A DNA stretch of 64,000 nucleotides from Comamonas piscis (lineage in GTDB: Bacteria > Pseudomonadota > Gammaproteobacteria > Burkholderiales > Burkholderiaceae_C), in NCBI RefSeq assembly GCF_014109725.1, contig NZ_CP058554.1, positions 2,976,001 to 3,040,000 on the forward strand, read 5' to 3'. The notes beneath the pieces were generated by a model. It saw only the letters and a list, made by a program, of their open reading frames with translations. It was not told the origin of the DNA and did not search any database. A program made the position numbers and the translations under genes. Below are positions 7,266-14,666 of the stretch, piece after piece (position 1 is the first letter of the stretch; every line of letters starts with the position of its first letter).

Positions 7266-7532
7266 ATGGAGGCTTTGATGATCGATGTTTGTCCTTTGTG
7301 CCGACACCAGGCTAGGTTTTGGACGCGTGGACGGTTCGCCTTGTGTTCTATCCAGTGTGCCGGCTGTGGCGACTATCAAGCATCGCATGATGCGCTGAGA
7401 GCTTTGGCTCGGTTGCCCCAGTATCGCATTGACCACTGCCGTCAGTTCGTCAGGGAGGCGAAAGCGAAACAGGGTCTGATGCCACGTTTTGTGATGCAGC
7501 CAGGACTGACTCGGACCTTGGTGAAGGTTTAG
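7266..7532 (+). CDS. small zinc-ribbon-like protein, 88 aa
   Basis: The protein has a CPLC pair near the N-terminus (about residues 9-12) and a second cluster, CSIQCAGCGDY (about 27-37), spaced as in a treble-clef or zinc-ribbon. The C-terminal half is basic and helical (REAKAKQGL). AGGAG lies seven bases before ATG 7266, which supports the start. It follows the dead virion fragment and may be late-phage or cargo. I do not recognise the family. Metal binding is inferred from the Cys spacing only. Confidence 0.6.
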   Translation: MEALMIDVCPLCRHQARFWTRGRFALCSIQCAGCGDYQASHDALRALARLPQYRIDHCRQFVREAKAKQGLMPRFVMQPGLTRTLVKV

Positions 7533-7700
7533 ATTCCCAAGTCCTCTTCAACCCATGCCTTGATAACGAGTTATCGGTTTTCTTTTGCATGTCCGGTGTA
7601 CGGGCAAGAAGGCGAAATAGCCGCGCTGTGCGACCAGGTGAACATTGAGCGCCGGCTGAGCGGCGACGACAGCGACCAAGCCTGCAGCCACAAATAGAAA

Positions 7701-7737
7701 GAGCCTCTCCGGCGCCATGACGGCACTGGGGAGGCTC
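7701..7737 (-). terminator. intrinsic terminator of the IPTL-CTERM gene
   Basis: GAGCCTC (7701-7707) pairs with GAGGCTC (7731-7737), extended inward by further pairs. On the minus strand TTTCTATTT follows. It lies 14 bases beyond the stop of the IPTL-CTERM gene. The remaining 7533-7700 has no gene I can support. Confidence 0.7.
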
Positions 7738-7751
7738 ACAACGTTACCAGC

Positions 7752-9056
7752 TTAGATCTTGCGGCGACGAGTAGCGAAGAATCCAGCCACTCCTAAAAGG
7801 GATGTAAGAGTGAACAAGGACCACTCGCCTACAGTTGGCACTGGAGTAGGTGTTGCAGGAATAGGTGCTTCTGCACATGCCAAATCAGCAGTGGCGGGAA
7901 TGTTGACCTGGCCCAGAGAGGTGCTGAATTGGCCACCGCTCGCTTCCGTTCCCGGCGTGATCGTGTTTGTAACCGAAGCGGAAGTACAGGTCGCTTCAGC
8001 CCAGCGAACAATAGCAGTAATTGAGCAGCCAGCAGCTGGAAGATTGCCTCCTGTCAAGGTCAGACTGTTGGACGAGGTGGCCAAACTGCCGCCGCAAGTG
8101 TTAGCGGTCACGCTAACCAGTGACAGAGGTGCGGGCAACTGATCTTGAACATATAGATCGCTTACTGACGCAGGGGGCTGAAGCGTGTTTGCAATGCTGA
8201 TGGTGAGTGTGCTAGTTTTATTTGGATTGACGGTTGATGGGCTAAATTCTTTACTCACTTGCCCGGCAAGTCCGCATGCACCACCGCTCTTTACAGAGTT
8301 AAGAAAAGATATACCAACTTTACCTTGATTAATCGGGTAGCTATTTGCATCAAATCCGGAAGTATCAGATACACCAAAAAGGCAAGCGCCAGCACCGTTA
8401 AACGACTGAGCAATTGGAAAGAAAACTCCATATGCGCGGTTGTCGGTGCTGACTGGCACAGGAATCGCTTGGTTAGGGTCGTAGTAAAGAGTATTGTCCG
8501 CTGGTACTTGTGTCCAGTACTGGAATGCGTTGCCTTCGAAAAAAGGAAGATTTGTAAAAGAACCTTGATATGCGGAGCTAGTATTCAGCGGGGTATTTAC
8601 ACGTCCAGCAAGCGGCGAAAGGCCCATAGTCAATCCCGAGGCCGAATTGAGCAAATTCAGGGCAGGAGCGAGGTTTGCGGAAGGTTGGCAGCATGAGTCA
8701 GTAAAAAGAAGAAATGCGTTGGCACTTCGTCCTTGGACAGCATTTTGTATAGCAGTCCAGTTTCCCGCATCTACTGCGTTATACACCGTTGCTACTATTA
8801 CCAAGTCGTAGGGTTGTGCTTGTGAATCCAGAAAGGTGGCAGGGATCACTGAACCTGATTGCCCGAGAATATCCTCACGAGTAACTGTAGCGCCTGCATT
8901 ACTGAACTCATTTTGCATATTATTCAGAATGTTGATTCCGTCGACAGCCGTTTCCGTCGTAGAAAGCATCAAAACTTTCTGTGCATATGCAGGGATCATA
9001 GGTAATGCTATTAGAGAAAATAATAGCAGACTCAAAAATCGCAGCTTTGATTTCAT
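7752..9056 (-). CDS. secreted protein with C-terminal IPTL-CTERM sorting signal
   Basis: A 434-residue protein. It has a signal peptide (about residues 1-25, ending AYA-Q) and a long Asn/Ser/Thr-rich middle. A region at about 275-390 has the beta-sandwich look of DUF11-like surface repeats. At the C-terminus come a Pro/Thr linker, VPTVGEW, a hydrophobic helix and RRRK. That last trio is the IPTL-CTERM form of the PEP-CTERM-like sorting tails, expected to be handled by an exosortase-type enzyme. The N-terminal VLMLSTTE and YDLVIVATVYNA segments look like an alpha/beta fold. Base composition is clearly AT-richer than the backbone, a sign of transfer. Confidence 0.8.
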   Translation of the reverse strand: MKSKLRFLSLLLFSLIALPMIPAYAQKVLMLSTTETAVDGINILNNMQNEFSNAGATVTREDILGQSGSVIPATFLDSQAQPYDLVIVATVYNAVDAGNWTAIQNAVQGRSANAFLLFTDSCCQPSANLAPALNLLNSASGLTMGLSPLAGRVNTPLNTSSAYQGSFTNLPFFEGNAFQYWTQVPADNTLYYDPNQAIPVPVSTDNRAYGVFFPIAQSFNGAGACLFGVSDTSGFDANSYPINQGKVGISFLNSVKSGGACGLAGQVSKEFSPSTVNPNKTSTLTISIANTLQPPASVSDLYVQDQLPAPLSLVSVTANTCGGSLATSSNSLTLTGGNLPAAGCSITAIVRWAEATCTSASVTNTITPGTEASGGQFSTSLGQVNIPATADLACAEAPIPATPTPVPTVGEWSLFTLTSLLGVAGFFATRRRKI

Positions 9057-9412
9057 TTTTAACCTATTTGGTTGGTAAGGCGGTACGTCATGAGGGAAAA
9101 CGAAGCGGTCAATTGGAAGAAATGAGCAACGCCACGTTGTTCAACAATCATACTTCTCTATGAGGCATGCAGCATCAATCGATTGTTGCAAATTGACATC
9201 GTAGGGGACTAATAATGCCCGCAGCAATAAATATTTAACGTTTCTTGAAGATTCCACCGATGTTCCTGCAAGCACCATGTAGAGTGAACGTACTTTTCAC
9301 AATTTCGGAATTGGATAGTCACAAACTGTCAATGAAATGTTTCGAGATGTCAATAGCTGAAACTGGTGATGGGGTTAACCCTTGATGCTCATCATGCAAA
9401 GGGCGACGGTGG
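9057..9412. other. AT-rich intergenic region upstream of the IPTL-CTERM gene
   Basis: About 355 bases without a supportable ORF. It should hold the promoter of the minus-strand IPTL-CTERM gene. A 10-bp palindrome, CAATCGATTG, occurs at about 9176-9185. I see no promoter or known regulator site that I would defend. Confidence 0.4.
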
Positions 9413-9454
9413 AAATAAAAGAGCCTTCTCAGCGCCTAGTGACGCTGGGATGGC
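9413..9454 (-). terminator. intrinsic terminator of the four-domain alpha-CTD-like gene
   Basis: GCCTTCTCAGCG (9423-9434) pairs with CGCTGGGATGGC (9443-9454) with one mismatch and one wobble. A T-rich run (complement of 9413-9420) follows on the minus strand. It lies just after the stop of the 9479-10498 gene and separates it from the IPTL-CTERM gene. Confidence 0.65.
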
Positions 9455-9478
9455 CCATGTGAATTTGTTAAGTGCAGG

Positions 9479-10498
9479 TCACCGCTCTTCACTGTTATTC
9501 AGCTTGCCTTTGAGCTTACCCGGAAGGGATGTTTCAGCATGGTCGGCAAAGAACAAGCTCTCAATCTCTTGAAGCTTCACAGCGCCCAAGCCTTTAATTT
9601 TCAGAAGGTCGTTGGGCGATGCTGCTATAAGCTGTTCCTCGGTAGTGATCCCGCCGCGTGCCAAGATTTGCACCGTTCCAGGAAAGAGGGCTCCATTGAG
9701 AGATGTTCCTTTGATAGTTTGTCTGGACGTGGTGCGACGTGTTGGTGTAAAAGACTTGCCAGGAAAGAGGGCGGCCTCAATTTTCCTGAGCCGAAGTATC
9801 CCGATACCCCGCATTTCAATCAGGGCTTGCGGATAGGCTCTACGCACCCCTTCGACAGTATGTATCCCGTTTCGTTCGAGTGCGGATTTCACTTGGGCCG
9901 TTAGAAGGTCACCAAGCGGTATTTCATGTGGGTCTATCACGCGAAGCATCGTAGATGCTGCCGAGTTCTGCATCATAGGGTTTTGAACTGGCTGAGAAAC
10001 AAGACCCTCCCTGGCGCTGGATAGGCACAGGGGAGACGCTTTTCCATTTGTGGAATCGGCGGGTTGCGTGGTTGAAGTTCTACCGGAGAAAAAGGCTCTC
10101 TCTATTTCCCTTAGCTTGTGCACGCCAAGTCCCCTAATTTCCGTCAGCTCATTCGGATCTATCGCGATCAGCTGCTCAGCGGTGTAGATCCCGGCCCGAG
10201 AGAGGACCAAGACTGTCCCGGGCGACAGAGGGCCATTGAGCGATGAACCTTCGACGTGACGTACGGGAGAGTAGACCCGCTTCGGCGTGAACGAGTTGCC
10301 GGGAAACAGTGCTTTTTCTATCTCTCCAAAGCGGAACATCCCCATACCCCACATCTTGAGCAGCGTATGGGGATATGCCTGGCGTACTCCTTCGACTGTA
10401 TGAATCCCATTCCGTTCAAGAACGGCCTTCACACGGAGCGGAAGGAGGTCTCCAAGAGGTGTTTCGGCTTGTGGATCATCTTGCATACTGATCATCAT
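9479..10498 (-). CDS. protein with four RNA-polymerase alpha-CTD-like HhH domains
   Basis: A 339-residue protein built as a tandem duplication of a two-domain unit with an exact 180-residue period. A-type domains lie at about 14-66 and 194-247 (both with RNGIHTVEGVR and FPG). B-type domains lie at about 87-137 and 267-317 (both with a SLNG entry, GI-T-EQLIA, and GLG-KL-EIE). The B domains closely resemble the C-terminal domain of the RNA polymerase alpha subunit, which binds UP-element DNA and activators. There is no alpha N-terminal domain, so it cannot be a normal polymerase subunit. Function is unknown; DNA binding is inferred. ATG 10498 is preferred over TTG 10504. An AraC-type gene precedes it on the same strand. 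Confidence 0.8.
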   Translation of the reverse strand: MMISMQDDPQAETPLGDLLPLRVKAVLERNGIHTVEGVRQAYPHTLLKMWGMGMFRFGEIEKALFPGNSFTPKRVYSPVRHVEGSSLNGPLSPGTVLVLSRAGIYTAEQLIAIDPNELTEIRGLGVHKLREIERAFFSGRTSTTQPADSTNGKASPLCLSSAREGLVSQPVQNPMMQNSAASTMLRVIDPHEIPLGDLLTAQVKSALERNGIHTVEGVRRAYPQALIEMRGIGILRLRKIEAALFPGKSFTPTRRTTSRQTIKGTSLNGALFPGTVQILARGGITTEEQLIAASPNDLLKIKGLGAVKLQEIESLFFADHAETSLPGKLKGKLNNSEER

Positions 10499-10583
10499 AG
10501 TCAACGCTGCTCGTTATGGCGACGCATCCGTCATGTGTTGCAAAAACCCCTCTAAGCAACTGAATAAACTTAGCTACTTGTGA

Positions 10584-11423
10584 TTAGCTTTCCACTCTCG
10601 AATTCTTTGAGGCTTCAATATTAATGCGGGATTCAATGCGAAATCGTTTAGGTGTTTTGTACCAGTATATTTTAAACTCTTTTGAGAAATTCCCTGAATC
10701 GCTATAGCCAACTTCATTAGCAATTTCCGATATTTTCAGCGTGCTTTGCTCGAGTAATAGCGCCGCGCATTGCATTCTCTCTATGCGCATAGAAGCAAAT
10801 GCCGACTTTTCTTCCCCGACTTCAAAGGCTTTGTTTAATGTAATAATCGATATATTTAGACTCGCGGCAATATCAGAAATTGTTAGTCCAGAAATATTAA
10901 TATGCCGACGAATGAAGTTTGTGGCATCCTGTTTTACTTTGAAATTTATTTGAGATTTGTCTGATTGCGGTGCAGCTGCATCAGTTCCGACTTGCAGGGA
11001 TTTTTGCGTGGAGGGGATGATTTTGCTTACCTGCTCAAGTATGCTCTCGGGATCAGTTTGGCTGGCCTTCTTTACTTTGACTTTGTCGTTTGGGGTAGGT
11101 GAATTAATAATCGGGATGTTTTGAGTTGAAGGGTTGGTTTTGAGTAGTGGAAAAATGCTACTGCGTATGCCATTAGAATCGCAGGCAACCAGAATAATCA
11201 AATCTGGTTTTGATGTGATAGCTCTGGCATAACCTTGATTGCTACTGTGAGCAAGGCCTACTGAATGTAATTTATTGCGAAGGTCGGCTGCCAAGATGCG
11301 TGCATCTTCTGGACTTTGACTCACAATCAAAATGTGAAATTTCGGGGCATCTTTATAGATCATGGAATTCGCTAGTCCCGCAGCTTCTCCGATTTGCTCG
11401 CGGATAAGCATATGAGGCTTCAC
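10584..11423 (-). CDS. AraC-type regulator with degenerate receiver domain
   Basis: A 279-residue protein. Residues about 28-135 have a receiver-like alpha/beta pattern (HILIV...PDLIILV), but the acidic pair after the first strand is Ser-Gln and the phosphoacceptor position is Val79, so it should not be phosphorylated. Residues about 165-268 form an AraC/XylS DNA-binding domain with two helix-turn-helix motifs; the second has ISEIANEVGYSDSGNFSKEF. It starts at GTG 11423, with ATG 11411 an alternative; neither has a good ribosome-binding site. It lies 85 bases upstream of the four-domain alpha-CTD-like gene, same strand, and is AT-rich like it. Confidence 0.75.
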   Translation of the reverse strand: MKPHMLIREQIGEAAGLANSMIYKDAPKFHILIVSQSPEDARILAADLRNKLHSVGLAHSSNQGYARAITSKPDLIILVACDSNGIRSSIFPLLKTNPSTQNIPIINSPTPNDKVKVKKASQTDPESILEQVSKIIPSTQKSLQVGTDAAAPQSDKSQINFKVKQDATNFIRRHINISGLTISDIAASLNISIITLNKAFEVGEEKSAFASMRIERMQCAALLLEQSTLKISEIANEVGYSDSGNFSKEFKIYWYKTPKRFRIESRINIEASKNSRVES

Positions 11424-11488
11424 ATATGTGGGAAAGTGATGACATCAAAATTCTCCTGGAGCTTGTATCTTTGCACTAGGAGGCGTCA

Positions 11489-12145
11489 ATGTGCAATCGA
11501 TACCACAGTCCAGACGAAGGCTACATCCAGCAGTACTGGCGACTGAACCCCCGGCAGCTGGGCCTGGGTGCCCGTGACGTGTTCCCGCGCTCACCGGGCG
11601 GATTCATACGGCGCTCCGTGGATGATCTGGGGTACAGCAAAGAGTTGGCTGTGGGTCGATGGGGTTTGATCCCTTGGTTCAGCAAAACGCCCGATATCAA
11701 GTACAGCACCAACAATGCCCGCGCCGAGGAGGTGGCGGACAAGGCCAGCTTCAAAGACCCGTGGAAGAGAGGCCAGCGCTGCATCATCCCAGCGACGACC
11801 TTTGACGAGCCTAACTGGGAGAGCGGCAAAAACGTGTGGTGGAGGTTTGCGCGAATCGACGGTGACCCGTGGGGCCTGGCTGGGTTGTGGAACACCTGGC
11901 AGGATCCTGCGACTGGCGAGCTGATCGAGAGCTACACCATGCTCACGCGCAACGCAGACGAGCACCCGCTGATGAACCGCATGCACAAGCCAGACCCGAA
12001 GCTGGCACCCAACAAGCAGGACAAGCGCAGTGTGATCCCCATCGAACTGGCGGATGTTGACCAGTGGCTGGAAGGATCGATAAAGGACGCACAGACCTTG
12101 CTGAGGTTGGCCCCGGTGGAAGTGTTCGCCGCTGGGCCAGCCTAG
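11489..12145 (+). CDS. SOS response-associated peptidase (SRAP / YedK family)
   Basis: A 218-residue protein starting MCNRY, where Cys2 is the catalytic residue that crosslinks to abasic sites in single-stranded DNA. Other family blocks are WGLIPWF, NARAE, RCIIPATTFDEPNW and a late MHKP. In the active site these supply Asn, Glu and His residues. AGGAGG precedes the start. SRAP genes are common on phages and in SOS-linked clusters, which fits the LexA box found 850 bp away. It shields abasic lesions from cleavage during replication. Confidence 0.9.
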   Translation: MCNRYHSPDEGYIQQYWRLNPRQLGLGARDVFPRSPGGFIRRSVDDLGYSKELAVGRWGLIPWFSKTPDIKYSTNNARAEEVADKASFKDPWKRGQRCIIPATTFDEPNWESGKNVWWRFARIDGDPWGLAGLWNTWQDPATGELIESYTMLTRNADEHPLMNRMHKPDPKLAPNKQDKRSVIPIELADVDQWLEGSIKDAQTLLRLAPVEVFAAGPA

Positions 12146-12231
12146 AGGCTAAAGCGCTAACGTAGCAGTGGAAGGAAAATGGCTTCTATGAAATACTGGC
12201 CTTGTGTTCCAGTGAACGGGGGTCGGGCTAA

Positions 12232-12528
12232 ATGAGCGACGCTGAAATCATAAAAAGTATCCTGCCATTGCGCGCCATCAATGCGTTGGCAATGCACGGA
12301 ATCTGCTCGGTCGAACAGATCAAGGCGAACTATCCCCATGGCTTGCTTAGGGCCCGTGGATTCGGCATGCAATCGCTCCGCGCCGTCGAGAGCGCATTTT
12401 TTCCCGGCCAGAGCTACGATCCCAATTACAGGGTCCCATTGAGTTCGAGAGGTGCATCCCACATTAGTGAACAACTTGCTCAAGATCTTGAAGGTTTCAG
12501 CGTCACCAACTTTATGGATATGCAGTAG
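12232..12528 (+). CDS. single-domain alpha-CTD-like HhH protein
   Basis: A 98-residue protein whose residues about 10-65 align with the A-type domain of the 9479-10498 protein. The shared pattern is ILPLRA-NAL-GI-TVE/Q-I-x-x-YPH-LL, then GFG-SLR-E-AFFPGQSYDP. The C-terminal 35 residues are unrelated. It is thus a paralogue in the same element but on the opposite strand. No catalytic residues are seen, and DNA or protein binding is the likely role. A GGGGTCGG stretch lies shortly before ATG 12232. Function is unknown. Confidence 0.7.
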   Translation: MSDAEIIKSILPLRAINALAMHGICSVEQIKANYPHGLLRARGFGMQSLRAVESAFFPGQSYDPNYRVPLSSRGASHISEQLAQDLEGFSVTNFMDMQ

Positions 12529-12563
12529 CGAGCGGCAAATTTGCGAGTATGTATCCGAGAGGC

Positions 12564-12839
12564 TTAAGCCTCCATGTCATCGAACACCCACATCTTCATG
12601 GTGTCATAAGCTGGCCCTGGCATGTCTAGCAGGTGAGGGTGATTGGCCTGCAGGTATTCGTAGAACAGATGCACCTGTTTACCCGTGTCGTAGTACGGGA
12701 ACCAGCCATCGCTCAGGTCGCGCATGTTCTGGCGCCATGCCCGCCAGAGACCAATGACTACACCGCGGCGTTCAGAAAGGGACATCTGGTTCCAAGCTTT
12801 CATAGAAGGCCGCCGCCTCAGACGAGAGGGGCGAGCCAT
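12564..12839 (-). CDS. small phage hypothetical protein, 91 aa
   Basis: A Trp- and Met-rich, mostly helical protein with GLWRAWRQNM and a central FPYYDTGKQVHLFYEYLQ segment. An alternative start at ATG 12803 gives 79 residues. Either overlaps the end of the gene before it, so the two form one unit that begins at the LexA box. I do not recognise the family. Confidence 0.5.
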   Translation of the reverse strand: MARPSRLRRRPSMKAWNQMSLSERRGVVIGLWRAWRQNMRDLSDGWFPYYDTGKQVHLFYEYLQANHPHLLDMPGPAYDTMKMWVFDDMEA

Positions 12840-12975
12840 GCAAGATCATAGTGCCCAAGATCGGCATAGCCTCTGGCCGATCCAGTTTGATCCCATCCCA
12901 ACGCTCATGTTCCTTGGTCTGTGACCACTCCTCATCATCCCTGATGTGCCAGCGCCAGTATCTTGATTGAAACAT
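12772..12975 (-). CDS. small SOS-controlled hypothetical protein, 67 aa
   Basis: The protein starts MFQSRYWRWHIRDDEEW and ends in an acidic AAAFYESLEPDVPF tail. ATG 12975 has GGGGG five bases upstream. Its start lies only 17 bases from a perfect LexA operator, so expression should follow the SOS response. No family is recognised. The small size, acidic tail and SOS control would fit an inhibitor-type protein, but that is speculation. Confidence 0.55.
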   Translation of the reverse strand: MFQSRYWRWHIRDDEEWSQTKEHERWDGIKLDRPEAMPILGTMILHGSPLSSEAAAFYESLEPDVPF

Positions 12976-12991
12976 AGCCACCCCCAAAAGA

Positions 12992-13007
12992 CTGTATATT
13001 TATACAG
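12992..13007. promoter_or_regulatory. LexA box (SOS operator)
   Basis: CTGTATATTTATACAG matches the E. coli LexA consensus CTGT-N8-ACAG in both arms, with an AT-only spacer. It lies between divergent starts at 12975 and 13023, so one operator should repress both units. The promoter elements overlap it, as expected for LexA control. Confidence 0.85.
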
Positions 13008-13022
13008 TAATTTGAGCGAACC

Positions 13023-13517
13023 ATGGATGCAGTCAGGAATTTTGTAGGTGAAAGTTTGCCAGGGCTATACCTAGGCATGGCCACGCCTGGTACGGAGCTA
13101 GACGTTGAGGGCAAGCGCCGCGTTGGACGTGATGCATACGTCCTTCGATTGCGTTTCAATGGGGTCTACCTGCCAGCTGACTTGGTTGGGCGGAGAGCTA
13201 AGTCCAATGGAATGCTGCTCAGCACCCCGATGGCCGATGGCAGCTTCCAGACCTGCCTGGTGGATCGCAACGACCCTCTGCGGCTCATCATTCACGGGCT
13301 GGAGGGTGCCGAGGTATGGCGTCAGCGCCAGTCTGGCACGGTCCTGCTACGAGGCTTCGAGCTGGATGAGGGAGAGTTACGACTCTGGCCGCAAACTTGG
13401 CTTTGCGGCACCAATCTTCGGGAGATGCAAGAGATCCTGGGCGAGATGTCGCACTGGCTCTCAGCTAGGTACAACGAGGGAAAACAGGCTGCGTACCCTC
13501 ATGTTCGACAAGCCTAA
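13023..13517 (+). CDS. hypothetical protein under a LexA box, 164 aa
   Basis: A mixed alpha/beta protein starting MDAVRNFVGESLPGLYLG, with a beta-rich middle (YVLRLRFNGVYLPADLV) and a helical C-terminus (EMQEILGEMSHWLSARY). The start codon is 16 bases from the LexA operator, so the gene should be DNA-damage inducible. I do not recognise a family. It ends 22 bases from the convergent integrase gene. Confidence 0.6.
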   Translation: MDAVRNFVGESLPGLYLGMATPGTELDVEGKRRVGRDAYVLRLRFNGVYLPADLVGRRAKSNGMLLSTPMADGSFQTCLVDRNDPLRLIIHGLEGAEVWRQRQSGTVLLRGFELDEGELRLWPQTWLCGTNLREMQEILGEMSHWLSARYNEGKQAAYPHVRQA

Positions 13518-13539
13518 ACTCTACTCATTGCTGCGAGCG

Positions 13540-14604
13540 CTATCCAGCCAGAAGCTTGGTCTTCCATTCCCAGCCTTCGTATTTGTCCCCGACCTTCTTG
13601 AATTGCGTGTAGCGCTGCAAGCTCTGCCAAGAACGATGCCCAGAGACTTGCGCAACATGGGGGATGTTCCAGCCCATCTCAAACAATCGGCTGATCCCGT
13701 CATGACGAAGGTCATGGAAATGCAGATCATCAATACCAAGTAGCTTGCATGTCCGAGTAAAGCTCGCGCTGACGGACTCGGCGTTGTACGGCCAGATGCG
13801 CCCCTTGGCTACCTTGCGGTTTTGAATCAACTTTAGTGCTTCAGGTGGAAGGAGAGTGGTGACATCGTTGCCTATCTTTTCACCCGGGTTTTTCATGTCG
13901 CGAACGACTACCTCAGAGTTTTCTGCGTCCACATCTTGCCCCAGGATGCGACACGTTTCTTCCTGCCGGCGCGTGGAGAATATGCTGAACAGTATGATGT
14001 AGGTCATCGGGATAGAATCCTCCCGCTTCCGCTCATAGACAGAGTAGTAGGTCATGAGCTTGTTCAGCTCCTCTAGAGTTGGACGGCGTGTGCGCTGCTT
14101 TGATCGGGCAATCAACCCAAGCTTTTCAGCCACGACGCGTGCGTCATCACAAGCCTGCTTGTCGAGGGGATAGCCCCACGCAGGCCGGGCGACCGTAAAG
14201 ATCGCCGACAGGTGGGACAGGTAGTTGCCTCGGGTTTGGGGCAGGCTCGTGAGGCCTTCTAAATATCTGATGACCGTAGCACTGTTGATTTGGGAGCAAT
14301 GCGTGTCACCCAGCCACGAATTGGCCATGGTGCGCAAAACCTGGTCCTTGGTCTTCCCGTGCGGTTTGAGCTTGTCCTCCAGGTATCTCTGGATGACGAC
14401 AGAAAGGATTGGATCTTCAGGCTGATCTAGGGCGCCAGGTTCTGCAAGCTCTGTCTCGCGCTTCTTGATCCAGGCTTTGGCAGCAGCTTCACGGTCAAAG
14501 GTCTGGGTTTCAGCGTGTACAACCTTGCCACCCTTTTTGACCCGGACTTGTGCGGTGTAACCCACGCTTCCGTCTTTGCGCTCACGGCGAATAATGGTTC
14601 CCAT
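13540..14604 (-). CDS. tyrosine site-specific integrase of the dusA element
   Basis: A 354-residue tyrosine recombinase with an N-terminal arm-binding and core-binding region (residues 1-165) and a C-terminal catalytic domain. Catalytic residues are visible: Arg212/213 (TRRQEE), His297-x-x-Arg300 (FHDLRH), His323 (SGHR) and Tyr332 (LQRYTQ). It starts about 145 bases from attR and is transcribed away from dusA. Its reading frame is intact, so it could still excise the element. Two inverted repeats in front of it may be its own arm sites or a repressor site. Confidence 0.9.
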   Translation of the reverse strand: MGTIIRRERKDGSVGYTAQVRVKKGGKVVHAETQTFDREAAAKAWIKKRETELAEPGALDQPEDPILSVVIQRYLEDKLKPHGKTKDQVLRTMANSWLGDTHCSQINSATVIRYLEGLTSLPQTRGNYLSHLSAIFTVARPAWGYPLDKQACDDARVVAEKLGLIARSKQRTRRPTLEELNKLMTYYSVYERKREDSIPMTYIILFSIFSTRRQEETCRILGQDVDAENSEVVVRDMKNPGEKIGNDVTTLLPPEALKLIQNRKVAKGRIWPYNAESVSASFTRTCKLLGIDDLHFHDLRHDGISRLFEMGWNIPHVAQVSGHRSWQSLQRYTQFKKVGDKYEGWEWKTKLLAG

Positions 14605-14609
14605 AGTCT

Positions 14610-14659
14610 CGGTGCAACATTGAAAAATTGTTGCACCGAATGTAGCACCGAAGTGCTAA
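14610..14659. repeat. inverted repeats between integrase and attR
   Basis: A perfect 10-bp inverted repeat (14610-14619 and 14629-14638, 9-nt loop) is followed by TAGCAC-cgaa-GTGCTA (14644-14659). GCACCGAA occurs twice in direct orientation (14633 and 14645). Their place between int and the crossover fits integrase or excisionase arm sites, or an operator on the int promoter. Confidence 0.55.
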
Positions 14660-14666
14660 AAATGGC

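Noticed and set aside
7548..7739. A 63-residue minus-strand ORF
   Set aside because: It overlaps the terminator of the IPTL-CTERM gene and has no ribosome-binding site or recognisable protein pattern.
12157..12483. A 108-residue minus-strand ORF
   Set aside because: Antisense to the single-domain alpha-CTD-like gene, which aligns to a paralogue in the same element; the minus frame has no such support.
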